From NCBI RefSeq assembly GCF_030247195.1, contig NC_080670.1, positions 161,210,080 through 161,274,079 on the forward strand: 64,000 nucleotides of DNA. The letters run 5' to 3'. Shown here one piece after another: positions 32,904 to 44,600 of this stretch. The position numbers and the translations under genes were made by a program. Below the pieces are notes generated by a model. It was given only the letters and a program-made list of their open reading frames with translations. It did no database searches and was not told where the DNA came from. Each line of letters starts with the position of its first letter. Position 1 is the first letter of the stretch. The stretch comes from Topomyia yanbarensis. Taxonomy: Eukaryota > Arthropoda > Insecta > Diptera > Culicidae.

Positions 32904-33347
32904 ACGTTGATTGTGTTGTAGTTGAAGAAATGGCCTTCCATCCATCATCCTTGCGTTGATCGGAGTCCTTCCAATCACGCGTTGACGCATCCTACCCAGC
33001 ACTACAAAGCCAGTTCCCAGCTCGTTCGTGGTGCCACACAGCTCTGGTAGAAAGTAGCCGCCCGATGCCCGCCTTTCCATGCCTTTTGTCCTGTCAAAGT
33101 TCCAACAGTCCTGGCAAAGTTCCTACAGTGCTACAACTTCAAAGTTGCGTGGTTGGAGTTCATCGTAAATTATCCTGTCGAAAGCTGGAAAGCAGAGTGA
33201 CCTGCAATTCCATGTTCCGAGTTTCCAATCGTAGTCCCTATTTCGTCGCGTAGATCTTTGCCGATTGTTCCGATTCGTATTTTCTTCTGCATTGTTCGAG
33301 CCGTCTTGTGATGAAATGACTGGAAAAAAATAGTTTTTGTGATTCAT
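32904..33347 (-). pseudogene. RTE-clade (JAM1-like) LINE, 5' portion: endonuclease start
   Basis: The frame from 33347 reads an Asn/Arg-rich lead and then the endonuclease start (DWKLGTWNCRSL, NFEVVAL). After a frame change it goes through WKGGHR, ELGTGFVVLGRMRQRVIG and INARM to FNYNTINV at the R1 insertion point. The sequence continues without loss at 27690 (INVRCPHDGRP), so both parts were one element before the R1 insertion. Frameshifts in this part show the element was probably already dead. Confidence 0.8.
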
Positions 33348-34250
33348 TACTTATGTAATAAATCTTATCCAATAAGATCCCGATCCATCTATTTATTGGG
33401 TCAATAAAAATTCCAGAAATAGGGACCCCTTAAATTTTGGTAGATTTTTGCCAATTTCAGGGCAGCTCTACAAGATCGGCGACCTGTATGCGAAATCTGC
33501 ATACTACTGGGGAAGATCCGTGAACTATAGAAAAGACCTGAAAATGTAGGAAAGTCATACAAACTTTGGTAAAGTTCTCACATCTTCAGAAAAATTTTGC
33601 ACAATTGACATAAGCTCTGCGAATTCCAGTGATGTTCTGATTAAAATTTTGACAATTTTTGACAAGTTTTAGGAATTTGAAAGAATATCTGCGACATTAG
33701 GAATCTTCCAGAGGTTCTGTGAGATTCAGATAAGTTTGAAATTTTTCTGTAAACCACACTCTGCATTCCAGGGGATGGGAAATTTGCGAGCTATGCAAAT
33801 CAGTTATAATCTTTTGATAAACATGATCCTGAAATTTTTCTTGACGCTACGGAGATGTAAAATGGAATTTGTAAAACTAATTGTGAAGCAGAAAAATATT
33901 TGTTCGCGAAATTTCATCAAAAGAAATATAAAAACTATCTTGGAATCGGCACAAAATTATTTTATATTGAAAATAACCAAACAAAAATAAAATCCTGTAT
34001 ACGTCACTGTAGAATCTAATTTTGAATATACCGTGAAATTTTAGAAATGATCTCAAAAACATTTATTTAAATTCCATCCAGCCCAAAAAAAGGTTTGTGC
34101 GCTTAGGTTTCACTTAAAAATGTTACTGAAGTATTGAAAAGTTTTTGGGTCAATAAAAAACTCGATTCAGTCGTGGTGTCGCGGTAAAGATAAATAATTT
34201 TAAGAAAGACACGTTTTGGAAAATTAGGGAACTTCAAGGAAATTCTGTAA
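33348..34250. other. AT-rich cryptically simple non-coding DNA
   Basis: Repetitive A/T-rich text with recurring AAATTTT-like words. No gene or recognised element. Confidence 0.5.
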
Positions 34251-34254
34251 TATG

Positions 34255-34990
34255 TTGGTATGTATTGTGAATCTCAAAAATATCGCAATCCCACATCTAC
34301 GAACTGGGACCTCTACAAAGACCGCTTGGCGACTAGATTTGAATCCCCAAGTGACTTGGATGAAGTCGTGGATAAATATTTAGTATATAGTAGCAGCAAA
34401 TATTTGTATTTGGTAGTAGCATACCAAGAGGCTTGTCCGTTTCGAGTTATGCGTGTTTCTAGAAGAACAGCTTGTTGGAATACCGAACTTGTTCGACTCA
34501 AACAGTTATGTAGAAGAGCTTGGAATCGCAGACGCAGGGACGGGTGTGATTCATTCAGATTGGCTAGTAAAACATACAAAAATGCCTTTCGATCCTCTTA
34601 GCGAAGTGTTTGTAAAAGCCTGTGCACAAATGTGTCAAGTCTCAACGAGACTAGTAGATTAAGCAAGTTACTTTCAAAATCGTAAGACTTCAAGACTCAC
34701 TTTCCAGCCATCACGTATGCCCCTGAGTTCTTTTCAAGTAGTTCTTGGGCATTTGTCCGTAGAATTGCGACAACCGAATTGATCAAATGGGCGATTGGAA
34801 GTTTTGCTCCATATACCTAATTCTCTGGGAAAAGATAGAATCATTCCAGTTCTACTTCAGAGAGGATAGGAACACTTCAAGCTGATTTGGAAAAAATACT
34901 TAATTGTAGTCTTGCAACAGGCTACATTCCATTAGCGTGGCGAGAAAGACCTGTAAAATTCAGTCCAAAAACTTTAGACCGATCCGTCTG
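34255..34990 (+). pseudogene. Jockey-like LINE ORF2 fragment (linker and RT start)
   Basis: At 34270-34600: RNPTSTNWDLYKDRLATRFE, SDLDEVVDK, CWNTELVRLKQLCRRAWNRR, RLASKTYKNAF. Broken on into NVSSLNETSRLSKLLSKS (about 34630-34680) and, near 34780-34960, WAIGSFAPYTSPGKDRIIPVLLQRG and IPLAWRE, the start of the RT domain. This is the segment between endonuclease and RT palm of Jockey-group ORF2. Both ends are missing and several stops are present. Confidence 0.75.
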
Positions 34991-35689
34991 ACCGCCGAGT
35001 ACCCGCTGCATGCAATGCAGCATGCATAACAGTGAGGGAAGTTTACTACCACTTTATTTCACAATAAAGTCTACAAAATTGAAAAAGCCTTTTCTTAAAA
35101 GTAATCCAGCCTAGAAGTTTTTCTTGTTGTTGAAGAAGCTGTGTTTATCGAATCCATTTTGGAAGACGTACGTTGTCATGGAGTATGTTCATATATCTCT
35201 AACTTGACACACGCAATGCTTAGCAACCAAAATTTGTGCTCATCGTGTTGACCGTCCGGAAGCCGCGAAAATGGCTCACTCAACGAGGAGCCGCAGCTGC
35301 TCTAAGACGATTTCGCTAGATTTACAAAGCAGCGTGCACTCAGTGCACTAGCGCAAACAACTGCCGAAAGGTTAAGACATGGTTATAATAAGGTTTATAT
35401 AAAAAATTTCATATATCATAATATTAGTAGTAAAAAAAACTAGTTTAAATTCGATTGCAATATCTTAAACTGAAACTGTTATATATTAATATTTTCATAT
35501 AACATACACTATATTAAATGCAAATATTAATATATAACAGTTTAGGTGAACTGCTGTCAATCGACAAACTCGTTTGTACATTCTTATAGATGTGTTAATC
35601 ACCAATATGATGTTATACATGTTTAAATGCTCGCTAGCATTTGCCCGAATTTGTTCCAATGATGCGTTAACAAATATGGTTAACATCAC
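34991..35689. other. non-coding stretch with a perfect hairpin
   Basis: No gene. It contains a GCATGCAATGCAGCATGC palindromic word near 35010 and the hairpin described separately at 35473-35543. Confidence 0.5.
35473..35543. repeat. 22-bp perfect inverted repeat
   Basis: Arms at 35473-35494 and 35522-35543 are exact reverse complements (core CTGTTATATATTAATATT) around a 27-bp spacer. Very AT-rich; it could form a stable hairpin or cruciform. Confidence 0.85.
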
Positions 35690-36100
35690 AATAATATAGT
35701 GCATGTACTACTCCAAAGCATATGAAAGTATTCAATACAATGAGAACAATTAATATAATTGATTGCCGATTAAATGGACCAAAAATTAAGCATTGAATTT
35801 GACAATATATCATTTATTCTTCGTGCTAACATGATTCCCGCAAATTGGCAATTGGTTTTGAATTCTTCTTGTGAATTGTCAATTCTCAACCCTCATATAT
35901 AATTCAAAAGTCATCATTCACTCAGACAAGACCATGCGTATTCCCTACGCGCATTTAATAACCATGGTTAAATAAACATTAAAAACAAATAAATTAGTTT
36001 GCTCAGTCTATAGAAATGTCAGCTCGATTGGCATCAATCGGCGGATACGTATTCTCTTACAATGCCGTCTAATCAAAGAACATATAAAATTATATGCGAC
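35670..36100 (+). repeat. dispersed 400-bp repeat, copy 1
   Basis: Collinear and similar, with small indels, to 51640-52055. Shared blocks are CAATACAATGAGAACAATTAA, ACCATGCGTATTCCC, TAGTTTGCTCAGTC and AACTCGATTGGCATCAA/AGCTCGATTGGCATCAA. Same orientation in both. Could be a solo LTR or a non-autonomous element; no terminal motif was fixed. Confidence 0.6.
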
Positions 36101-37274
36101 AAAATTCTGCAATTCTGAATATAGCAAAATGAAGACTGCTTAATTACTTGTATTAAAAATAGATCGAAAAAAAATTAGTTACATAACCGAGGTGGTTCAG
36201 TTTCAAAGATAGCACTGTTGATAAATCACTTTATAAAAATAGGTGGTAAGGGACGCGGACTAAAATCGCTGACCACTGCCATTTCCCCTTAGGGGAGAAA
36301 CATTGAGGTAAAGTTTTTTTTGTCCACTAAGGAATAAACTATTTGAATACAACATTTGCGTGTAAACATATAATAAAATTAGTTATGAAGATGCGTTTCG
36401 AGCTCCTCTCACCGAATTCGACACTAACAATGGTATTTATAAATGAAAAAAGAACTTTTTTTAATCCACCTAGTAGTGCGTTTATCCAAACTATGATCCA
36501 ATATAACTGTGTAAATGTCTTGTTATTACACTTAGCACGCACCCGCTCAAGTAGCATTCCAAATGATAATTTAAGGCCAAAATGACCCGTTACCTTTTGG
36601 GGCTGGGTATCTGCCGATTTCGACTCTGCACTAACACGTTACGTGCAACTATACTCAGTGCGCATGACACAGCTCAAGAGTGAAATGCTTACCACCAGAT
36701 GTCGTTATTGGTGAAAGAAGCTTACGTATTCTAAGTTTGTAGATTGGTCGATGTTTATCCAAAGTTTTTTTTGGGATCGTTTAATCACAATAAAAACACT
36801 TTCCAGTTTCTTTATCGTTAAAACGGTATTCCTTGTTATGGTTAGGGTGGCAATTTCCTTTGAATACTTGATTTTCCATGCTTATAGTAAAGCTTCTAAT
36901 ACAAACTATCCATTTGCGTTTAGTAGTTTTGGAGATCATTTTATACCTACATATCTGCAAACACAACTTACATTTTTAATCATTTTTAGGTATGATGAAG
37001 CATAATTACACTATCATAACAAAATAATCAAAAAAATTATTTGTACGGAATATCTATAACCTTGGTAATACATTCTGTCGCGAAACTTGACCTTCTGTTT
37101 CGACAGACTTCGCAGCCGATTCTTAGTTTATATGTCGATTATAAGGCTAGTCTTACGAACCACAGAGAATCCTTTCTGGCAGGGGGTTCGAACATTCAAC
37201 GAGTTGTTTGTAACACCTCTAAATCGCCAGACCAGGGAAGCATTGGGTAAGCGATTGGCGAGTCTCGTGTAAGG
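36101..37274. other. non-coding AT-rich stretch
   Basis: No gene. At 36460-36482 is a short remnant ending TTTAATCCACCTAGTAGTGC, the reversed end of the dispersed repeat family. Confidence 0.5.
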
Positions 37275-37282
37275 CTATACAT

Positions 37283-37462
37283 CAGCGATTCTCAACCGTT
37301 TTCTTGCCACGGACCCTTTCGTAATCACCCAGGGTTGTTGCGGACCCCCACGACTTAACATCCATTTTGTGTATTATCCAAATATTTCTTTTCAGTCCGT
37401 TAGAAACAAGCCCCTTCTGAGAAAAATAGTATTCTTCGCGGACCCCAGGTTGACAATCGCTG
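37283..37462. mobile_element. hAT-type MITE, 180 bp
   Basis: Terminal inverted repeats CAGCGATTCTCAACC (37283-37297) and GGTTGACAATCGCTG (37448-37462) differ at one base and match the CAG.G.TTCTCAACC end typical of hAT elements. The flanking 8 bp, CTATACAT (37275-37282) and CTGTAGAT (37463-37470), agree at six of eight positions, as for an aged 8-bp target duplication. No coding capacity. Confidence 0.8.
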
Positions 37463-37470
37463 CTGTAGAT

Positions 37471-38237
37471 AATTTCTCACCACGGATTATCTGCGAACAA
37501 TTAGATGCATGATGTTTGCTGATTATTGATAATAGGGTTTCCTTTCCGCTTCCGTGCTGCATGTGTAAGTTTTATGCATTGGACGTTCTCGGTCTTGAAT
37601 GCATAAAAATCACAGCACAATAAACGAGAAAATAGGCAAACTCTTCATTTTACTAATTTGAAGTTCAACTAAACGATTCGTGGTTACATGCAGTTTCAGT
37701 GGTTACCAAAAGTGCGGACCAAAGACTTTTACTAGAGAGACTTTCGGTACTTTGACAGATATACACCGAAATCAAAACAAACATGTTCCGAGGCGAAAAC
37801 AATGGGAATACCAGCGACAATCCGAATCTAGTGTTCTGTATCTACTTACTTACTTGACAAAGCTGTAAGAATATGGCTCAAGTCTTTCTCCATCGAATAA
37901 AACAAGCAGTTTAAAATTTTAATATGCTACGTAGTCTATATTTGTGTTCAGTGTTACGAAAATAAAGACGGAAATTTACAGAGAACAGGTAGCCAGGTAG
38001 TATACAATTGATTTCTTCCAGTAATGAAAACAACTTAAACAGTTTGTAGAAAAAGTGAAAGGAACCTGCACTAGATAATTACCGTTAAAAGATAAAAATC
38101 TTCTAATGATATGTGAGTGAGTGTTTCACTAGACTCTTAAAACAAATATGATCATTATTAGGAAGCTTAGTATGTATGTAAAAGTCCCGTCTCGTTATAC
38201 ATGAATGCAATGCTGGGTCTGCCTTCGTGATTCCTAT
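37471..38237. other. intergenic / MYT1-like 3' UTR
   Basis: Downstream of the MYT1-like stop codon. Part should be its 3' UTR, but I could not fix a polyadenylation signal on the minus strand. No other feature seen. Confidence 0.4.
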
Positions 38238-38630
38238 TTAAATTGGCGCCGTCGCTAAAACAGGGCCATATTCGTAGTACCGCGAAGATCGATCGAGTGA
38301 CTCCGGATCCTGCGGGCCGAGACCGTAGTGCGGGACATCGTGGTAGACCGGTTCCGAAGAAGTGTAATATTGCTGCTGGGAAGATGGTTGTAGTTTCGAA
38401 TAGTACTGATTGCTGTTATGATTTTCACAAATTTCATTGTTGTTGTTATTATTATTGTTGTTGTGATTCGTAATCTGGTTGTGCATTTTTCCATCCCGTG
38501 ACTCATTGACCGCTTTCGCCGTTGTCTCTAGTGCCGGTTGGTTAGACGGGTTGCCAGTGTTTATCGCTAGAGGTAGACTACCGTAGTAGTCGTTCACGTC
38601 GTTGCCACAACCGGTTGGTGTTTCTGTTTT
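38238..38630 (-). CDS. MYT1-like last exon: Asn-rich tail
   Basis: 131 codons including the stop (TAA at 38240-38238). It starts in phase 0 after TTCCGTAG and encodes [19 protein letters not shown], a run of nine Asn in [18 protein letters not shown], then a Gln/Tyr-rich end ([18 protein letters not shown]) finishing [11 protein letters not shown]. Vertebrate MYT1 proteins end soon after the coiled coil without this tail, so it is probably an insect-specific extension. Confidence 0.8.
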   Translation of the reverse strand, partial: KTETPTGCGNDVNDYYGSLPLAINTGNPSNQPALETTAKAVNESRDGKMHNQITNHNNNNNNNNNEICENHNSNQYYSKLQPSSQQQYYTSSEPVYHDVPHYGLGPQDPESLDRSSRYYEYGPVLATAPI

Positions 38631-41600
38631 CTACGGAAATTAAGAAAAAAACTGATTGAGATACTTAATACGTCGATTAGGTATAACTTCCTCCGTACCA
38701 CCCACCCGCGGCAGAATCAAACCAAATAATCTAAACTGTTAATTGGAAGAAAAAAAAATGCCAGGGAACTTTCGGAGCCAACCAATTGGCCAAACTGTAC
38801 TGCACCGAAAGTTACAAGTACAGTTAGTTTGTGTCTGTTGCAACGATTTCGGCGTCACCCCGAGTTCGGTCCCCTTCGATAGGTTGATTCTGCCGGGCAT
38901 GGAGTGATAGATTGCTAAATTGCATGACCTATTGCCTTGACGATTGCATAAATAAACAAACGGAAGGGGAACGCAATGCAAAGAGACAAAATTGACGACC
39001 GACCGACCGACCAAGCCAAGGTTACACCTGTCAATGTTCGGTTGAATGGGGACTGGAGTTAATCTAATTTAAAAGTTGTTCGGAAAGTCGACGAAAAAAT
39101 TAGCTCTTCCAATTGGAAGAAGAAATATTTTCATCCAAGTTGAGGTTACGTTTATGGGAATAGAGAGGAAACATCCATTCAGCGCAGGAATTTGAAAGAA
39201 ACTTCGATTGTGGAGTAGATTTGGAATATTCTCTAATGTAATATATGTCTGGTCTAGTGTTACGTCTTTTCATATTTTTCACGTAAAAAAGGAGCCTAAA
39301 AAGTAACATTGTCGTCCTCTCACCACAGCCGACACTCTTCCAACGTTGGATCATTTGGCAAACAAAAAAAAGAAAGTAGCTGACATTATCATAATCGTTT
39401 TATTGCAACAATTCCCCCCTGCCCTTCCCGGGCCAATCCAATCGCAAAAGGTGCTGTTACAAATTTCCGCCTGTGTTTATCGATACTATCTTCGGCGGTG
39501 AGCAATAGTGCCGCAATGGGGCGCCCGTCGGGTAGAATGTCGAAGAGCGTAAACAACTGACGGAGGCAAGAAAGGGTCAGTATCCGGGAAAACATCATAA
39601 TTTTGGACGTTTTGTGCGTCCCCTCGAAAGGCGAAAAAAAAACTCCTCCCCCTCCCAAACAAAACACTGACGGAGTCAAACGAAATTAAAGGGGGAAACC
39701 TACCCGGCTAACAAACACAGACTATTTACGAGCGATCATATCTCGATGAGTTTTGTTATTTTATGCTTTTTTATGACTTTATTGAATTTGATTTGCCGTT
39801 ACGTCGTTGGAATCGGGTGATTTTTTTTCTCGCTGGACTCTGAACTCTATGAAGGAGGGTGTGGTAGTCGTTTTGTAGACCGGGTAGTTTCGGGTCAACC
39901 AAAACAAGATTAGAAGCGATTATCTTTTTTGGTTGACTTTCTCCCAGCCCCTACTAGAGCTAGACCGGATTTTGGGATGGAATTGAAAACCGTTGAATAT
40001 AAATTTTAAAAGAAGCCGATACTATGTGAAAATGCTTGCATGGGTGATCAACCGATACGACAACCTAATCACACGTACCCGATCTGCTTGACCTAGTTGC
40101 GTCTCGATCGCATTGATATCGGTCTTTAGCCGAAGCATTTGCGACTCGACACGGGCGTTCTCTCGTTGCAGTTCTGAAATTTCCGCCTCCAGTGAGAGCA
40201 GGTCTTCTCCGGATGGCTCAGGACCGGCAGATGGTACAGTTTCTTCTTCATTGCCAGCAGCTTTTATTTGATCACTTTGATAAGGATCTTGATGACTGAA
40301 GTTGTCCAAATCTGTCGCAGAGTGGTTACTGACTTCACTGCCTCGGGATTCGTTGGTAGATACGATGTCATCAATTCCTAATTAATGTGAAAAATGTTAC
40401 CATTGGGAACATCTAAAACAGAACCAGCAAACGTGATAGTTACCGTTGTAGTTCTTTGTTAATCTGTCGGAGCCCTCGTCGGAGAATCGTATCTTTTTGG
40501 ATGCTGCCAACAGATGATTTATTTCTTGTTAATCTATCCAACAAAATTAAACTGCACAATTACCTTCACAACCATCGGTGGAGTATCCGGAATCGCTACC
40601 AAATTTCATCCCTCCCATGTTGGCACCTCCACTGTCGATGATCCTCATTCGATTCCGGCTGGCGATTGGGCAACCGGATGCACTGCAAGATGAAAGATAC
40701 ATTTACTAGAACAGCCGGGGAACTGTATAGCAGAACCGGAACTGTACCTGCGATGCGATAGGAATTTTCCCGTTGAATGTCCAGACCCATCGCAGCCAGG
40801 GATTGGGCATCTGTAACAATCAAAACATGATCTACAGTCAGAATGGTTCGATTGCTCTTTGGTATATTGAACTAAACGAGTCTTGAAAATGAATAATTCA
40901 GCGATCCGAATGACAATATTGATTTGAAATGCATAATGACAATAAAAACAAAATTTCGAAATCGGGATCCCGAAATAAAGTTGAAATTGAAAAAGATTAG
41001 TCAGAAATATTAAGCTTTAAGTCAAACTCAATATTTTGCCAATCTAAAAATTCAAAATCAATTGAGTCTAAGTGATTCATAACAAAAACAGTACCGATTC
41101 ATCAGAACCAAAAAGTCATGTTATCCAAAAATAAAAAAAATCAATTACTGTGATCCAAAAACGCAAATAATTCTAAAATTTTAGAAATCAAACACAAGTA
41201 GAAAAATTATAATCAATAATAAATAGAAAATCTGAAACATCAAAGAAATCCGAAAGTATACAGAACGCAACATTTTTAAAAACTAATCCAGAATACAACA
41301 AACCGTAAAAATCTACGAAATTGAAAAAAAAGTCTATTAAATCTTAAACTACTAAGGAACTAAAAATCTAGCAATCTAGTAACCAAACAATCCGCAAAAA
41401 CTAAATCAATCGACAAATTTAGTGAAGGTCATTTTCAAATCAATTGAAAAAATAATAGAAAAAATTCAATGCTCTGTGATTCCAAACAAATCTTTAATAT
41501 TATTCAGTTTATAAAAAAATCTCGAAAACCCATGCAGTTGAAAACAAAATCCAAAATTTCTAGAGTATACAGAAATTAAAAATACTAAAAATTCTAAATT

Positions 41601-44600
41601 TAAAAAAAGGAAAATAGACCGCAAAACCAATTATTTAAATCACTGAGAAGCTAATTTGAAAAAAATCCAGGAAATCAAAAGTTTTGGATACCATTCGGTA
41701 TGGAAATTAACAAGAGTAAAACAGAATGCAATTTTCGTCACATAATGTGTTATAAATTAGGACTCGTTAGTAGTTAAAATAATAGAAAATTTTAACAAGT
41801 AACATCGTAAGATACAGTTTTGAAATCTTTTTGTTATGTTTTGCTGATCGGGTTAGAGATAAGGTAAGGTAATAAACTTATTAACTGCGCTAAAAGATAA
41901 TGTAGAATTTCAAAAAAAAAAAATAAAAAAATGCTCGAAGTAATAAAAATGTGAAAGTCTAAAAAACCGAAATATTGGAATCTAAAACAATCTTAGACAA
42001 TAAAAAATAGAAGAAAAAAAAACAATTAATCCAATCAACCACAAAAATATAAATAAAATAACCCAAATGAAAATAAAAAATACATATTATACAATAATTC
42101 AAAAAAATCAAGCATAAATAAATCCATAAATAAATAACACAATTTAAAAAAGCGATACTTACAGTTATTTTGACTATTCAGAAACATTAAATGAAAAGGA
42201 ATAAAAAAACACAGGATCAAATCCGAATGATCAAAAGAAATCTAAGAGTCGAAAAACATCAACAAATTTGAAAAAAATATTGCTTTTAAAATATTTTAAA
42301 AATAGACTAACTAAAAATATTCACAATTTAACCACAGAAGAAATCATGAAAGTTGGACAAAACCAAACAATTTCTATAATACCGAAATCAATCCAAAAAT
42401 TATAAAACGACTCGAAAATTCTTAAATTACCAAAAACAAAATTTAAAGCGTTTAATGATACGAAAAACTTAAAGATTAAAAATTAAAACAGCATGTAAAG
42501 TTTAAAACAAATCCACAGAAAGAAATAAAAATAAGCAAATAAAACAATTACAAATCTATCAAATATATTAATTAAATTAAAATTCCAAGAATTTAAAAGT
42601 ATTCTGAAATACATAATCTAAAAAAATTGTTTAAAACCAAGACCAAAAAATGAACAAGCCGCACCAATAGGTATGAAAGCACATAAAAAAATACGCTCAA
42701 ATGGCATGAACCGAACCTGCGACACCAGTGCAACCGAACTATACTACAGCAGAGTTATGCCTAGAACAGCTGTAACGTATCAAGAGTTCGGGTATTAAAC
42801 TAGTTCAATAAATTTAATTCTCCATCAGGTCTAAATACAGTGAATGCCCGTTTTTATTAGGCCTTGTTTAACAAATTAAAGCTCTTAAAGTATTCTTCTT
42901 TAGTTCCTAGACATAGCCTCAAAACTCTTTTTGATTATTTAGTATAAATTCTCAAGCAGCTCTTCCGATGCCAAACTAAAAAGAAATATATCTATTTTTG
43001 CATATTTTGTATTTTATACAAAATATACCCAAGAGAAGATTTACTCGAATTTGACTTGATTAATCTGTTAGAACTCGTCAAACGGATTTTCATACAAAGC
43101 TAATAAAATCAGGTTAGGTTAAAAACTACAACAATTTAACTTGAAATTTTTCATGAATTTAAAAAGATGGTAGAGAAAATCAAAGAAACCAAGATCTAGA
43201 GGAGTGCGCTGCGCCGTCGATTTTAGGTAAAAATAGTAGACTATTTTTCTGAAATCGGAGGCGCGGCGCACACCTATAAAACCTATTTTAATCCACCTAG
43301 CGGTGCAATTGTGCCTTTCTCAATCATGAATCACGAGAATGTGTGCGTTGTTCATATTCATTAAAAACTTTTAAATGCATATATTACATTTTATTATTAT
43401 ACAACACATGACAACTATATACAAGAAAATCAATCATTATTCGAGTTCTAAAATTTTGAAAAAGCAAAAACAGCCATGGTAATATTGAACTGAAAAAAGG
43501 TGCGAAATCGGCAAAGTCCCAAAAAGTCGATTTTTAGAAAAAAAAAAAATTCGAGATGACATAAAATCTCGACGTTTCATGCATTTTAAAGATGTTTGGC
43601 ATCAAAAATACGAATTCGATTTCTGAAATTTCATGAAGTCCCCCCTTTGAAAAAAAAATTGAGTTCCGGCTTATATGGGAACTTCATATGTGACCGGACG
43701 ATTTAGTCTATATTTCCGGACCCATATAAGCGATCCGTGCGAAATTTTATTGACATCTATGGGGATATTATAGCTATCATTTGGGACTAAGTTTGTGAAA
43801 ATCGGCCCAACCATTTTCGGGAAACTGATGTGAGTTCGTAAATTTTGAAAGATGGCCGCTTTTCCCCGGCACTTCCGGAACCGTCTATGGTGGTCAATGT
43901 AGTCAACGAAAGTTTGGTTGGCCGTCGGTGACCTAGAACAGCAAATTTAAGTTGTTTGAGAGACATTTTAGCGAAATTTTTACCTTTTTTGCTTTCATCG
44001 GAGTATCGGTTTGAATCACAATTTGCTATGTGATCGCACGCCACAACCTGTAACTCCGGAACCGGAAGTCGGATCGGGATGAAATTAAATAGCCATTTAC
44101 GGGGACGCAATACCTTTCATTTGAGGCCAAGCTTAGTCGAATCGGTCTAGCCATCTCCGAGAAACCGATGTGACTGTTATTCTGAATTTAGATGCTTCCG
44201 CCGGGGCTTCCAGAACCGATGATGGTGGCCAATGTGGCCAAATAGACTTTGAATGGATGTTAGTGACCCAATACTACAAATCGAAGCAGTTGTGGTCATA
44301 TTTTGGAAAAAAATTCACCTTTATACATTCATTGCAGAATTTATTAAAATCGACATTTTCTGCGTGTTCGTACTCACCACCCTGTAATTCCGGAACCGGA
44401 AGTCGGATCCATTAGAAATTCAATAGCAGCCTATGGGAACGTTGCACCTTTCATTTGAGACTAAGTTTGTCAAAATCGGTTCAGCCATCTCTGAGAAAAA
44501 CGAGTGACATTTTTGGTCACATACACACACACATACATACATACACACATACATACACACACAGACATTTGCCGAACTCGACGAACTGAATCGAATGGTA

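Larger units (their letters stand above)
27678..32917 (-). mobile_element. full-length, apparently intact R1-clade LINE inserted in the RTE element
   Basis: The inserted DNA spans about 27691-32903 (5.2 kb). The target word ACGTTGATTGTGT occurs at 27678-27690 and 32904-32916 (14 bp if the next T is counted). At the 3' end (left) is a run of 17 T, i.e. a poly(A) tail on the sense (minus) strand. It has a 434-bp 5' leader, ORF1 (498 codons), ORF2 (989 codons) and a roughly 295-bp 3' leader. Both ORFs are open and all core motifs are present, so it looks like a young copy that may still be mobile. The target is a transposon rather than rDNA, unlike classical site-specific R1. Confidence 0.9.
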
